Shown here in pieces: positions 46,777 through 57,927 of a stretch of 64,000 nt of DNA. Location of the stretch: assembly GCA_001599715.1 (NCBI GenBank), contig BCHU01000019.1, forward strand, positions 19,170 through 83,169, written 5' to 3'. A program made the translations under genes and the position numbers. Numbering within the stretch: the stretch's first letter is position 1; each line of letters begins with the position of its first letter. The notes beneath the pieces are model-generated. The model saw only the letters and a program-made list of their open reading frames with translations. It was not told the DNA's origin and searched no databases. Source of the stretch: Phaeotremella fagi (taxonomy: Eukaryota; Basidiomycota; Tremellomycetes; Tremellales; Phaeotremellaceae).

Positions 46777-47500
46777 GGTGCTAGAGGAGAGTCAGTGGGT
46801 TACCTATATGATATCTCTGTCTAGACTCACAATGAAAATGGGAATACTTTTGTTGATTCTTTATATTATTCTTGAAAGACACCTTAACTTTCAACTTCAA
46901 CGTTCGGTGAAGGAGGAGGATCATCCGCCACAAAGTTATTGCCGCGGAAATTGATCATTTGGTGTGGCGATGAGGCATCCCAAGGTAATGCCAGTAATGT
47001 GGTTACTCGTCGTTGTAGTAGCAAACGTCCTTAGACAGACTTGTAGAAAGGAGCTACCACAAGCGACCTACTGACACCTCTAAGCGTTGTGATTCATACC
47101 CTCAAAGGTCGACAAAAGCCCTCAAAAACTCGCTATCTTCACGGAAATAATCTGTCAGTTGCATCGTGTTTATTTGAATTATTTCCACTCCTAAGAATAC
47201 CCCAATCTCTTGTCATGTTACTCTTGTGAAAATGACAGAAAGTCACAATGCATTTATTAAGATCTTCCTTTATTCCTTCAGCTCCGATTTCCTTCTGTAC
47301 AAACTGCACGACTCAAAGTACATACTTGCCTTCTCGAAGCCTGACTTCAGATGTCAACTTGCAATCTTGTATTTTTTCTTCTTCCCCCCTCACTTTTTTC
47401 TTATTCTACTTTACCCTTTTATAAACTAAGCTTTAACTCAAACAAACAAACAAACAAACAAACAAACAAACAAACAGCAATTCGAAAAACCAAATACTAA
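46777..47500. other. Intergenic between ADK1 and gamma copy 1
   Basis: Divergent promoter region; contains the CAAA microsatellite just upstream of the gamma gene. No gene seen. Confidence 0.45.
47439..47474. repeat. CAAA microsatellite, nine copies
   Basis: Perfect CAAA tetranucleotides 27 bp before the ATG at 47502, so probably in the 5' leader of gamma copy 1. Confidence 0.95.
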
Positions 47501-47501
47501 G

Positions 47502-48081
47502 ATGGATACAATTCATGATGCTATCGCTAGTGTGGTTCATTTACAGTAGTGATCCCTTCTCGCGCACCTCAGTATAAGCAGTACTCATGGTCAGAAGACG
47601 AATACGTACACAGTGTCAACTTCTTTCGGTAAGTTACATGTCAAACAATAAACAAGTGCATTCAATTAACTCTTCAATTAGTGGTTCCCCCCAATCGTTC
47701 GAAACCACTCCAAACCCATTCAACTGGCGCGAAGCGCTATTTTCAATAATCAGTACCCATTATACCTGCAACGGTGAAAAATCAGCGGCAGAATCTACCA
47801 CAAATGGTAATGCAAGTATCGAGATCTCCCTCCTTGATCAAAACTCGTTAGTTTCGATTTCGATCGAGGGAACTATCGACGAAGCGGTTACAGCTCTTCA
47901 AAACAAGGTTCGATCCTGTGTAGAAAATAAGTTCTGGGATGCCGGGTATCTTTCTCAAAACAGCGACAAAATCTACAACAAGGCTAAAGAGATTCTCGAA
48001 CTCCACGCAAAATCAGCTCAGAAGGGTCGTGATACCTCATACATCCCAGATCATTGTAATATAACTGTTCAATCAGAGTAA
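47502..48081 (+). pseudogene. Orphan gamma-family gene, copy 1, with disrupted start
   Basis: The body is clear: a first-exon segment ending at 47628 (VIPSRAPQYKQYSWSEDEYVHSVNFF), a GTAAGT/TTAG intron, and exon 47682-48081 ending in KIYNKAKEILELHAKSAQKG. It matches gamma copies 2 and 3 in intron position, phase and motifs. The only nearby ATG (47502, MDTIHDAIA) is in another frame; removing 15 nt bounded by GT and AG would join them, but that is far below any fungal intron. So it carries a frameshift, an unseen 5' exon, or an assembly error. Confidence 0.5.
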
Positions 48082-48582
48082 ACCTTTCTGGAGTTAGGTG
48101 AGGTCGGAGGCGAGATCAGTGGCGAAGAATAGCAGTATGTAGTAATGGATGTATTTTTAACGTGGATGCTTTTTACTCGATATATTATCCTGATATACAG
48201 TACTGTACGATAAGCTTCATATCCCTACAGCGTGATACATAACGCTTAATTGATCTCTGGAGGAATTTGTCTCTTTCATTTACGACTTACCGCCGTCCAA
48301 TGCCTCTCTGGATTTGTATATTTCATCATGCAGCTCCTAAGTAGTCTGGGGGTATGTGGAACATCATATAAGGCACGAGCGATTGTACTGTACCAACTGT
48401 GGATGATTCAAACTGTCATCAATCACGGTGAAGACAAATCGCTCAAAGATGTAGGGGTTATAGACTGCCTACAAAAGTGTTACAGTCTTAAATACGAACA
48501 AATTCAACATCAGAATAAGTATCATCATTCTAAAACACCTATGATCGTTACTTCAGTTCTATTCATTTCGCACGTGTTCTAC
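48082..48582. other. Intergenic between gamma copy 1 and the glycosylated orphan
   Basis: Convergent 3' flanks. ACAGTACTGTACGATA at 48196 is another copy of the palindromic GTAC word. An open frame at 48250-48612 shows no coding features I trust. Confidence 0.45.
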
Positions 48583-49236
48583 TTACGAAACGTGAATTTG
48601 TTTTCCGTTTGAGCTCCTGATCGTGTAATTAGCAGACGTCCAATACGGTACACTGAAGTTCCCTGCGACAGTCTGGTTCCTGTAGGGAGCAGCTTGCATA
48701 ATTGTGAAATTCCTATTAGTCACATCAATAAGATATTCCTATCAAACCTGATAAATACCAATCACTTACACTGAATCCCCCGTTCCCAATTTCTCTACTT
48801 GCTCTTGACTAAAGCTTGTTGGCTTGGGTTGAGGTCCTGGAACTGTCAAAATCAAATAACTGTTGTTGATCAACCCTCCGGTATTTTCAGGATAAGAACA
48901 CTTTTATGTTGAGATTAATAAAACTCGATGTCATCCCACTGAACACAGACTTACAAGATAATTAGCTCCATCGTACAAACTGGAACTTGGTTTAGATACT
49001 ATGCAAATAGTTGAGAATGCAAACACCTACTTTTGAGTGATATTGAAAGGCGGGACTATCAATGGTGGTAAAGTAGGAAACGTGATTTTAACAACTTGGC
49101 CACTGATTAGAGGTACCTGTAGGATATCAGAGAGAGCTTTCCAAGTACTGAGGCTTACCGACTGATTGGTTGGTACTTGACCGTTGACACACTGAGAATA
49201 CCCGTAGGGTGTAGATCCGTTGGAGTTGGCAGACAT
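48583..49236 (-). CDS. Orphan Asn-glycosylation-rich protein
   Basis: Five exons, read downward (49236-49159, 49116-49031, 48985-48955, 48900-48770, 48712-48583), give 151 residues. All junctions close in frame. Nine or so N-x-S/T sequons (NGS, NQS, NIT, NSS, NNS, NFT, NQT, NFS, NYT) and a central PPLIVPPF suggest an exported beta-rich glycoprotein, yet no signal peptide is visible, so a 5' exon may be missing. The first ATG used is preceded by an in-frame TTG only. No family recognised. Confidence 0.68.
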
Positions 49237-50118
49237 TCTCAACAGCTTTTAAGACAACTTCAGTAGATCTTACTGATAAAATAGAGTAAAAATAATATGC
49301 GTTTTTCTGTGGTTAATCATATAAATATTTGCTGTACAAGAACAATCTCATTAAGCGCGAAGATACATTCCTGGAGTACGTACTGGCATGTCGCTGTTCT
49401 CTTAAACCCAATTCAGCATATACGACGAGAATGACTCGCGTCTCTTGCATCTCTCTTTGATAAGGAACATGTATAGGCACTTCTGTATGTCTGAAGTGAC
49501 TCACGAAAGGAGAGTGATAGTTTGGCGTGACTTTAAAGATGCTCTGCGCACTCAGTGCCACTTTGACTCACATCTTTACAAGAAAGAGAGGCAAAAAGCG
49601 CAATTTGCTTCTTGCAAGGCAGTATACATAGCCTCAACACTTTGATACAAGGAGCTACTCCATCAGCTTTTTCAAATAAAGAAGGCTACAGTGCATTATT
49701 TCAGCTGCCTATGACTTCCTACAAACACGTCACTCTACAAAAATGGTGACAAAAGCGTAATTTACTTCTGGAAGGCTGATACACACAGCCTCACGACTTT
49801 CTGAATGATGTAAGGAGTTACTCCATCGGCTTTTTCGTACAAAGAAGTCAAAGTCTTCTTCGGTTTTGATATTTAGTATGACATATTGAAAACATTGGAA
49901 GGTTACGGGTCTCAGAGAAGACGACATGACCTCATTTCTTCTTATATTTGCCAGAATATTCCTATCGGTTTATTAGTACAAAAGAAGGTAGAGTCTTCTG
50001 GGAGTTTTCATTTTCATATATCAAACAGATAACTTATGTCGCTCTCTTTTCTCTTCTTCATCCACTTTCTCCCAAACTTCAATTTTTGCCACTCCCTCAA
50101 ATCAAATTGTTTTCAACA
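49237..50118. other. Intergenic upstream of gamma copy 2
   Basis: Contains a threefold diverged repeat (separate entry) and the promoter of gamma copy 2. No gene seen. Confidence 0.5.
49587..50005. repeat. ~154-bp diverged tandem repeat, 2.3 copies
   Basis: Copy 1 (49587-49694) and copy 2 (49741-49849) share, in order, AAAAAGCG/AAAAGCG, CAATTTGCTTCT/TAATTTACTTCT, AGCCTCA, GGAG(C/T)TACTCCATC and GCTTTTTC. A third partial copy at 49958-50005 repeats the CATCGGCTTTTTCGTACAAAG part as CTATCGGTTTATTAGTACAAAAG. Confidence 0.75.
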
Positions 50119-50768
50119 ATGTCATGCTCCAAAGACAACGACAGCAACGCAGAAACCAGCAGCGCAACAAGCTCAATCACCGTTGAAGCGACCCAAGAAG
50201 ATCGCCAGTTAGATACAGATCTACCAGGGTACACAGAACAAGAAAAGTTTCCAGACAAAGAAACAGTCATCTGGAAAGATGGTGTTGATCGACATACTGT
50301 TCAATTTTCCAAGTATGTGTATCCTGATTTCTAAAAGTAGTAGTCGCTCACCAATGATTTAGCGGCCTTCCATACTCATTCGAAAGCTCCCGTACCACGA
50401 TCCCAAGAGTACTTGTTTGTACCAAGTACACCGCGACTGATGTCAGTAATGAAACATTGTTGCAAGAATCAATCATCAGCGGTAATACCAAAACTATAGT
50501 CAAGATCACTTCCCCGTGGAGCCAGAATCGGGTAGATGATTCGGAGGTCGAAAACAACAACGCCAGTATCGAAAAAGTAATGGGTGATGTAGAAAACAAG
50601 ATCAAATATGTTTACTTTATGCATGGATCGATAAGAAATCATTTCGACACGCACGGGGAGACAATCCTTGAGGTCTCTAGGAAGTTCTTGGAGTACCACG
50701 CCGCTAAATCCGAGTCTAAGTCCCGAAGAGATTATGCCGGAAATATCATCTCATATAAAAGTAGCTGA
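50119..50768 (+). CDS. Orphan gamma-family protein, copy 2
   Basis: Two exons (50119-50312, 50363-50768) give 199 residues. The N-terminus is Ser/Thr/acidic-rich and likely disordered; then VIWKDGVDRHTVQFS, intron, GLPYSFESS, a beta-rich block, IEKVMGDVENKIKYVYF and ILEVSRKFLEYHAAKSES. No known domain, signal or membrane segment. The intron site and phase match copies 1 and 3. Confidence 0.66.
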
Positions 50769-51189
50769 TAACCGTGTGCTGGATGGATCGATAGATGAGT
50801 TTGAGATTGAATCTAGGAATGAAGAAGAAACGTCAGTAGTAGGATCGTACATAGTCTGTAAATTATGAATAGTTGTTCAGGTGATTTCGATCTTTTGCTC
50901 CAAATTCGGTATAGCAATTTAGAATCTAGCTTCCTAAGCTGACTATAACACAATTGCTAATCAGCATTCACGAAACAATTGGGCAGTGATTGAGACCCGG
51001 TGATGAAGGGCTTATCTCCATGCCATTTAAATCGAGGTAAATCACTTCCTAGTCTTGCACAATCTCCTTTGTAACCGGAAGTGAAGAAGGAACAAGGACG
51101 TTTCCACTCCGTCAAGTTCTCCCTTTGGTTCTACTGTTTGCTATGTGACATCAAACACACTTCGTCATTCACCTGTATCCTGACTGACG
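50769..51189. other. Intergenic between gamma copies 2 and 3
   Basis: Spacer and promoter of gamma copy 3. No gene or repeat seen. Confidence 0.45.
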
Positions 51190-51707
51190 ATGTCCTATTC
51201 AATTCTAGTAGAAGACGTATCCACCATTCCTTCCGGTAAATACAACTGGTTCGATGAAAACGACACCAGTCATACTGCGGAGTGGGCGGAGTAAGTCTTA
51301 ACTGCTTCTCTCGAAGATGGATATTACTGACTTATCTAAGAGGAACTCTCAAACATATACATAGTCACCATAGGAGAACGCCTCAATGTAGCGTCCTTAC
51401 AGATTACTTTCAAGGCGATGAAACAAGTCCAATTCAAAAAGTCACCTTTATGGTTCCGATACCAAGGAGTGCTGGATTCGATATCAATTCATCGTTTTCC
51501 CCAGAGACTATTGATGAAGTTATCGAAGATCTTTCAGCTTGGTTGAGGCATGGAAAGATGTTTAGTAATCAGAAAGATCTTGCTTTTTTCAACATCCATG
51601 GCGACGAGATAAAACGTCTTACGAGACATTTGTTGGAATATCATACTATGATTGCGAACGCGTTGTCCAGTAAACTGTTGGTGGAAAGTTCTACCGGTGA
51701 GGACTAG
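51190..51707 (+). CDS. Orphan gamma-family protein, copy 3
   Basis: Two exons (51190-51290, 51365-51707) give 147 residues. Family blocks: STIPSGKYNWFDENDTSHTAE, then VTFMVPIP, IDEVIEDLSAWLRHGKMF, and IKRLTRHLLEYHTMIANAL. It is shorter at the N-terminus than copy 2. The acceptor at 51364 is chosen by phase; the second half is certain. Function unknown. Confidence 0.62.
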
Positions 51708-51968
51708 AGGACTTGCAAATTGTGATAGATGGATGAAGTGGCTCACGCGAAACGGATCGTTAGAATATCAGACCGTCGTTTCATCCTGATCAGCTATCGA
51801 TTTGACCATTGAAATTGAATTTCCCCAGGAACGAACTAAACCATAAACGTTACCATAAGTTTACATCCTTGAGAGCAGCCCGGCCCGACTCCACGCCGAC
51901 ATTCGTTACTGTAATTCTGTTCTCTTGTTCGATCCATACCTTGTACAGTACTCCTACACTTTATTTCA

Positions 51969-54900
51969 ATGCCGAAAAGCGATAAAATAGACACTCGGTC
52001 ACAGGTGGTAGCAGCTGGTCGTGAGTATTTGAAAGTTCGCCTGGTGAAGACTAAACAAAACTGCTTCTCTACAGGTGCTTGCGTAAGATCGTTCGCTTCT
52101 ATTCCCGGTCTTTTCTGACTTCCCATAGGATTCATGCCATCGAATGAAGATCCGATGTGTGGATCGGGCTAATCCACCATGTCGACGATGCTCGAATATG
52201 GACTTGCCTTGTACTTTCACCGTAGACACTACCTCGTCATACAGGATAAAGTCTAATCAAGAGTGAGGAGTTCGTCAATCTCTCTGACAATCGGATATAC
52301 TGAAATACTGTATATAGCCGCATAGCACATCTCGAAAATCAGATGAACAAAGTACACGGTACCATGGTCAAAATGGAAAGACTATTGAGTAAACTTGTTG
52401 ATCTGGACGAGACGAAGACAACAAGTTCATCGATCGGTTCACATATACCATTACCAACGACACTCAACGAATGGGTCGGAACCAACAATAACTCGAGTAC
52501 GCACAATGAATCCTCGATTCCACACTCAATCTCTCCGATGCGTGCGGCATCGTATCAAACAGTGATAGAAGATGTCCAAGCAGACAACAGTTCAAGGGAA
52601 GACGATGATGAGATTGACGCTGGAATGGGTCCGTTGTTGAGACACATTTTACATAAGGACGAGGACGAAAGGTTGCGACAAGAAAGCAATTCTTTCTCTG
52701 CAGCTCGTAGAGTAACAGGGGAAGATCCTGATTGGGAGACTGAAAGTGACACGACTAAACGTGTACCTATCCCAAAGCAGCGAGGTGATCTTTTACAGAG
52801 ATTTTTCGATCCTGTGCATATGGGTTTTTGCTCTGAGCAAGAAGGTAAACGATTGTTCGAACTGTGAGTGAAACTTCTTGTAGCAGCGAGCTTACTCCAA
52901 AGGTTCTTCTTCGGTGCCCACGCTTTCGTACCAGTTTTCGACCCAGTACAGGATACCTGGGACAGGTAAATCGACACAATCGCAGTAATATTGTAATGAC
53001 TGACTGAAATACAGTCTTCGTTCCCGTTCATCATTCTGCATAACTGTGATCTTGATGGTTGGTCAAATGATTGCAGATGCCGACTTCCCAAACGACGTTT
53101 TGAGAGATAAATTGAGAACGCACGCAGAGGCGATCGGTGAGTCATCTGAATTTCACGGCAGTTAACATTGTTCAGCTATGGCTACTTTGTTCTCGCCTGT
53201 TGCTAGTATTGAAGCGGTTCAAGCGATGGGTAGGTTAGAAAGTTGACTTGACTAATAAGTCAAAGTTATTCTGGCAAACTGGGCGGATACAGCTTGGAGA
53301 CCTGGGAGTAAGCAGACTCTATCCTAGAACTAAACCCAATCTGATCACGGTTTCCAGATCACATGCTCAGCTTAGCGTAAGTCGTCTTACTGTGAGCTTT
53401 GGTGAATCAGAATCCATAGTCTCGATATGGATCTACATCTTTGTTTGCCTTATCTGGCTAAAACCGGAATGGGACAGAATAAAAGTCAGGAAGATTTAGA
53501 AAAGGAAAGGTCTCTGGTGATAGGTGCTAGAGTTTGGCTGGCTGTAAGTCCTGGTCCTGTAGATGTACTGACGAAATCGAAGACCTGTAAAACGCATACT
53601 GAGTGAGTACATGATCATCGTCGATGTCTGTACTAACAACCTCCCTCAGATTGTGCTTCAACTACGCCCGACCTATCGTCTGCATTTTCGATGACATGGT
53701 CATGCTGTCCCGACTGTTTCTGACTCATCCACTTACAACTAGACTCGATAGTCGATGTGTGGTCATCAACGAGATACATGCAATACGAGAACCACTTCAG
53801 AAAGCCTTGAGCAAAAGAGTCTCAGCGCAATCGCTCGATCAACTCATTTCAGAATCCATGATACAGTTAAGAATTTGGGAATCATATTGGACATCTTATT
53901 ACGGTAAGTTGGAAGCTTTGGTTGTAACTTATCTGCGGTAGCTCAGAACGGATTCACTTCGGAGGAGTTTTTGGTTACGGAACGTAAGTCAATAGGAAAT
54001 GTCGGGTTTTCTGACTGCTACAGTGGTGACACTCGACCATTATACAACGTAAATATCACAGTTCGTGACGGTTTACTGATGATTCAGCATGGCTGTGAAA
54101 TCAGCTTTACTCCATGGAGTCACTAGCAAGAGAGATGTCCAATCACTTGGGGAACAACGAAGACTGAGTTTGTTCGAGGCTGTTCGAGCAGCGGCGGAAC
54201 TGGTCGCCAGGGCAGCGAGAGGTGCAGAGGTGTGTGCGATTTCTGAGACAATTTAATGATGCTGAACTGCGTTAGAACGCTAAACTTCGATACGGTAAGT
54301 GGCTCGCTTCGGGCAGAATAATATTCTGACAACGGTTTGTTTCAGGCAATCGAAACGTCCGTAAGTCTGCAAATGCTGTTCTCAACTATACATGTACTCA
54401 CAGCTAACATGTTACAGGTCTTGGGTTAGCATTTGCAGCGCGATATCTTATTCGAATGGCTACATTGGTACCTACAGCTCTCGATTTACGTCAAGCAGCT
54501 AAAGATGTTGAGCTTTTAGCAGATCAATTAGCTAGATGTAAGTGCAATTTTCGTCAAAACAGGAAACAACGCAATTAAACCTTGCAGTTCCCGATTTCCA
54601 TTTCTCACAATTCCTACGACACGTTGTCAAAGAAGCAAGAAGGAAACATGAATTACCGCCAACATCAGCTTTACCTTCACCCCGACTGGGGATCACAACT
54701 TTACCCGCCACAATCGATAATCATTTCGATTTCACCATCGGAGATAGAGACTTTGTCACTGAGGATTGGACGAGCTTTTTGGAAGCTGTTTCGAATGATC
54801 CGCCTACTGACGGTAGTGGATTATCTCTTGCTCTTGGTATGTTTTCAGGAAACTGTTTCGACTGAGATAGATCAACTGAGTGGAATTTTAGGGAACGCAC

Positions 54901-55004
54901 CAGCTGGTCCTAGTGGTACGAATATTGATGAGAACAGTTTCACATACTCTCTCAACTCTGATGATATGTTGTGGGATCCTGCTAAAAAGCCTTTCTGGCT
55001 GTAA
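51969..55004 (+). CDS. Zn2Cys6 fungal transcription factor
   Basis: Twenty exons give 725 residues: 51969-52020, 52075-52082, 52129-52262, 52318-52863, 52903-52965, 53015-53136, 53176-53229, 53260-53307, 53358-53376, 53411-53543, 53583-53602, 53650-53903, 53942-53983, 54024-54048, 54088-54229, 54276-54294, 54346-54360, 54418-54537, 54588-54836, 54892-55004. The binuclear cluster is Cys-x2-Cys-x6-Cys-x7-Cys-x2-Cys-x6-Cys at residues 20-48 (GRACDSCHRMKIRC, then CRRCSNMDLPC). A linker and coiled coil (RIAHLENQMNKVHGTM) follow, then an acidic/Ser region and a middle homology region (FGAHAFVPVFDPVQDTW, ILANWADTAWRPG). The tail ends AKKPFWL. Exon 2 is 8 nt; without its upstream intron the frame is also open. 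It faces the ADP-ribosylglycohydrolase gene and may regulate it. Confidence 0.88.
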
Positions 55005-55117
55005 ATGGAGGATTGCCAGGTATTCTCTAAAGATCTACTTTTGTTGTATCTATCTACCAAAATGCACATCTTGTTTCCCGTAACTTTACATCAAATCCAC
55101 ATACGTCGTACAAAATT

Positions 55118-57302
55118 CTAGACTGCAGGTTCAACCTTGACACTACCAACTGACAAAGCACCATCAGTAACTACGAAACCCAAAGCCCCATTAACCCATT
55201 GAGGATCTTGAACCTCTAATTCAACACCATCGACACTACCCTTAATGGTGGATCCATTAGCTTCAAGAGTAACTTGATATTTCTTATCGAAACCCCACTC
55301 GAAATTCTTACTAACAAGTTCGATTCGTTCAGCATCGAAAGCTTTAACCAAAGCGATCTGGTTGTTAGGTTTGAACACTAACGAATAATATCTTCGTAAA
55401 CCTTGAACACGAATCGCTACACCAGAAGGTCCACCGATCTTGATTGAAACGTCCTTAGCTGAAATTTTATAGTTTGCCCAATCGGTCGTTCCGTAGGTAG
55501 TGATACCTTCACCATGATCTTGACCAATGAAAACTGCAGATTTCATGAAAGGCATGTAATTGTCTACACCTTGAACCCATTGATAATCCCAGAATTTATT
55601 TGGTTTACCGAGTTCTTTAGCTTGTGGTCGAGTTAATGTTAGGTTTGGTTCACCAGACCATGAGAGTTTGTCTAACCAGACTTGACCTTGTACACCTTTT
55701 GAAACGATGTGTAAACCGAGTTCACCGATTGGATATGATTCTGGTGTTGCTGGTAGAACCCATTCAAGTTTTTGTAGATTTTCATCACCGGGGGAGAGGG
55801 TTACTGATGATTCGCTATCGATTGGAATCAAACTATCACCAGCGGTAAAAGTCTTTAATCGAAGGTTGACTGAAACTGGTGAAGAGAGTTTACTACCTCT
55901 AACATAAGCTGTAACTTTTTGACCGGTATAAACCAAAGGAGACGATTGTAATGGATAGTGAGGTGGCATCTTTAGATATTCCAAAGGAGTGGCGGTGTGA
56001 GTAAGGACGTCAACCTCTTTTTCACCGTTCACTTCAACCAAAAGACCAGGTCCATTTGAATCAGTAGCTTGTGAAACTTTAGCCTGTGATTCGGAAGCGA
56101 TTTGGAATCCTTGAACTGAACCTGGAAGGGTGAAATGGTATTGTGAATCCTTGGGTTGAGCTAATGGAGCTTTATCAGCTAGTTGTCTACCAAAGTTGGT
56201 CAAGTCCAACGCGATTCTAGCAGCGTTGTTAATCGAATAACCATTGTGAGAACTTGAGATAATGGCTCGATCAGCAATTGGTCCCCTCCAATCGTATCCT
56301 TCACCAGAAAGACCTTCGACTCCATGAATGATACCCATCAAGCAACCGACGTTACCGGAATTACAATCTGTATCCCAACCACTGGTGTTGATGATTTCCA
56401 TAGCTTTTGAGAAACTATGTCCACCATACAAGATCGCCATGTGCATGATACAATGATTTGGAATGATGTGACAAGCACCTTCGAATTTATCGTAACCGTA
56501 TTGATCCTCGATTCTTTGTCTGGTTTTATACCAATCACCATCTTCTTTGACCCATGCACGAACTTCACCAATGATTTTAGCTATCAACGAAGTTGGCGAG
56601 ATATATTTTAAACCAGTATCGATTAGATGATCGATATCTTTAGAGAGGAAAGCTTCGGCTTCCATAGCAGCCCAAACGACAGCTGCGTTTACTGATTCAC
56701 CGTCATGACTAACTCTACCAGCTGCTAACGCCATCTGAGCAGCTAAACCTGGTCGACCTGGACTGACCAAAGCCCAACCATCGATGAAAATCTGTGCACC
56801 GATTTGTTCAGCAACTGTAATACCGTTGGTAGCGATACTACCACTCTCAGGTGCTGGGATACCATTCTTTAAATTCCAATAAGCAGTGTGTTCAGTTGAG
56901 ATTCCACGTCCACCCCACCAAAAGATACTTTTCTTCTCGACAGCAGCGTTAAGCCATGTTTTACCGATTGATTCACTGGTTATGTTGGCGTCTACACCGT
57001 GTTCCTCGAGGGCTTTGACGAAAATGAAAGTCCCAGAGACGTCATCGTCGGTAACGACGATTGGAACGTTGAGTCGATCGTTGACATAGTACTTGACGAC
57101 ACCTAACTGTGACATGATCTTTTGATGGGACCACATTTCGAATGGACGACCGAGGTAAACCCCAATAAGCTGTTTCTGTCAGTATGCAGCCATAGAACGA
57201 GAGGACAAAGCTTACTTTCCCAAGTACACCGGCATAAACCCTCTCAAGATGATCGGGTGGTAAAGCAAAAGCTGTCTCTGAAGTTGTAGTTTGGACTGGC
57301 AT
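55118..57302 (-). CDS. ADP-ribosylglycohydrolase-fold enzyme with C-terminal ConA-like domain
   Basis: Two exons, read downward (57302-57216, 57169-55118), give 712 residues. The first ~330 residues are an ADP-ribosylglycohydrolase (DraG/ARH) domain with the two metal sites visible: VVTDDDVSG at ~residues 68-75 and GWDTDCNSGNVGCLMG at ~295-310, plus RVSHDGESVNAAVV. These enzymes cleave N- or O-glycosidic bonds to ribose. The C-terminal ~200 residues look like a concanavalin/laminin-G-type beta sandwich (FWDYQWVQGVDNYMPF, VAIRVQGLRRYYSLVF, GFVVTDGALSVGSVKVE). There is no signal peptide. It has only one intron while neighbours have many. The substrate may be a ribosyl or other glycosyl compound rather than ADP-ribosyl protein. 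Confidence 0.9.
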
Positions 57303-57927
57303 GATTTGATTTTGGAATATGAATTTCTGGTCGAGAAAGTAAGAAGGGACTGTGTCGTCTCGTCTCCTTAAATCATATGTTCATCATATCATGTTTCCCC
57401 TATGTCTCTTGTCTGGTACTAGACATTTCAAAACCTCATTCCCACCGAAGATATCGGCCTGACCTCCTACCGAGAATTTCAAATTGTCAAGAATCAAGTT
57501 ACATTACTCATCACCTGACTCCACCTGAGGGAATCCACCGGGAGTTCTCCGACAAGAAAAAAGTCTCCGCTCTTGCGTCTTTCAATCGTTCATTGGATTA
57601 ATGAATTTGTACATAGGGGCTCAATTACGATCGGCGCCGACCGTTCTCGGTGGTCGCTCGTCATTTGAAAACCAGTCATAGGGAGCCCAGCGGGGATCAA
57701 CAAGGAGACTCCAAGATCCCTTACCTTGGATTTCCTGTATATCCTAGGTGGATTTTGGCAAAGTTAGGTTGCGTTGAAATAACGGTCGGATGTCGGAAAA
57801 GGTTCTTGCGAATCAGTATAGAAACGGTTCACTTCCAAAAAAGGTTTAAAAGAGAAACGGTAACGATTCTCTTCGCCCCATTCTTCTCCAACCCTAGCTC
57901 CACTTGGCTCGTTAAAGAGATACAGTA
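57303..57927. promoter_or_regulatory. Shared divergent promoter of the hydrolase and transporter
   Basis: A 625-bp region between two divergent genes. It contains a perfect palindrome TCGGCGCCGA at 57631-57640, in which CGG and CCG half-sites are inverted, the form bound by Zn2Cys6 dimers. Other CGG triplets are scattered around it. The binding role is inferred only. Confidence 0.45.

Noticed and set aside
48250..48612. 120-codon frame between gamma copy 1 and the glycosylated orphan.
   Set aside because: No family similarity, splice signals or coding-like composition; it overlaps the 3' end of the orphan gene on the other strand.
53248..53499. Reverse or shifted frames inside the Zn2Cys6 gene suggesting a separate small gene.
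   Set aside because: They span several short exons and introns of the regulator, whose junctions all close in frame.
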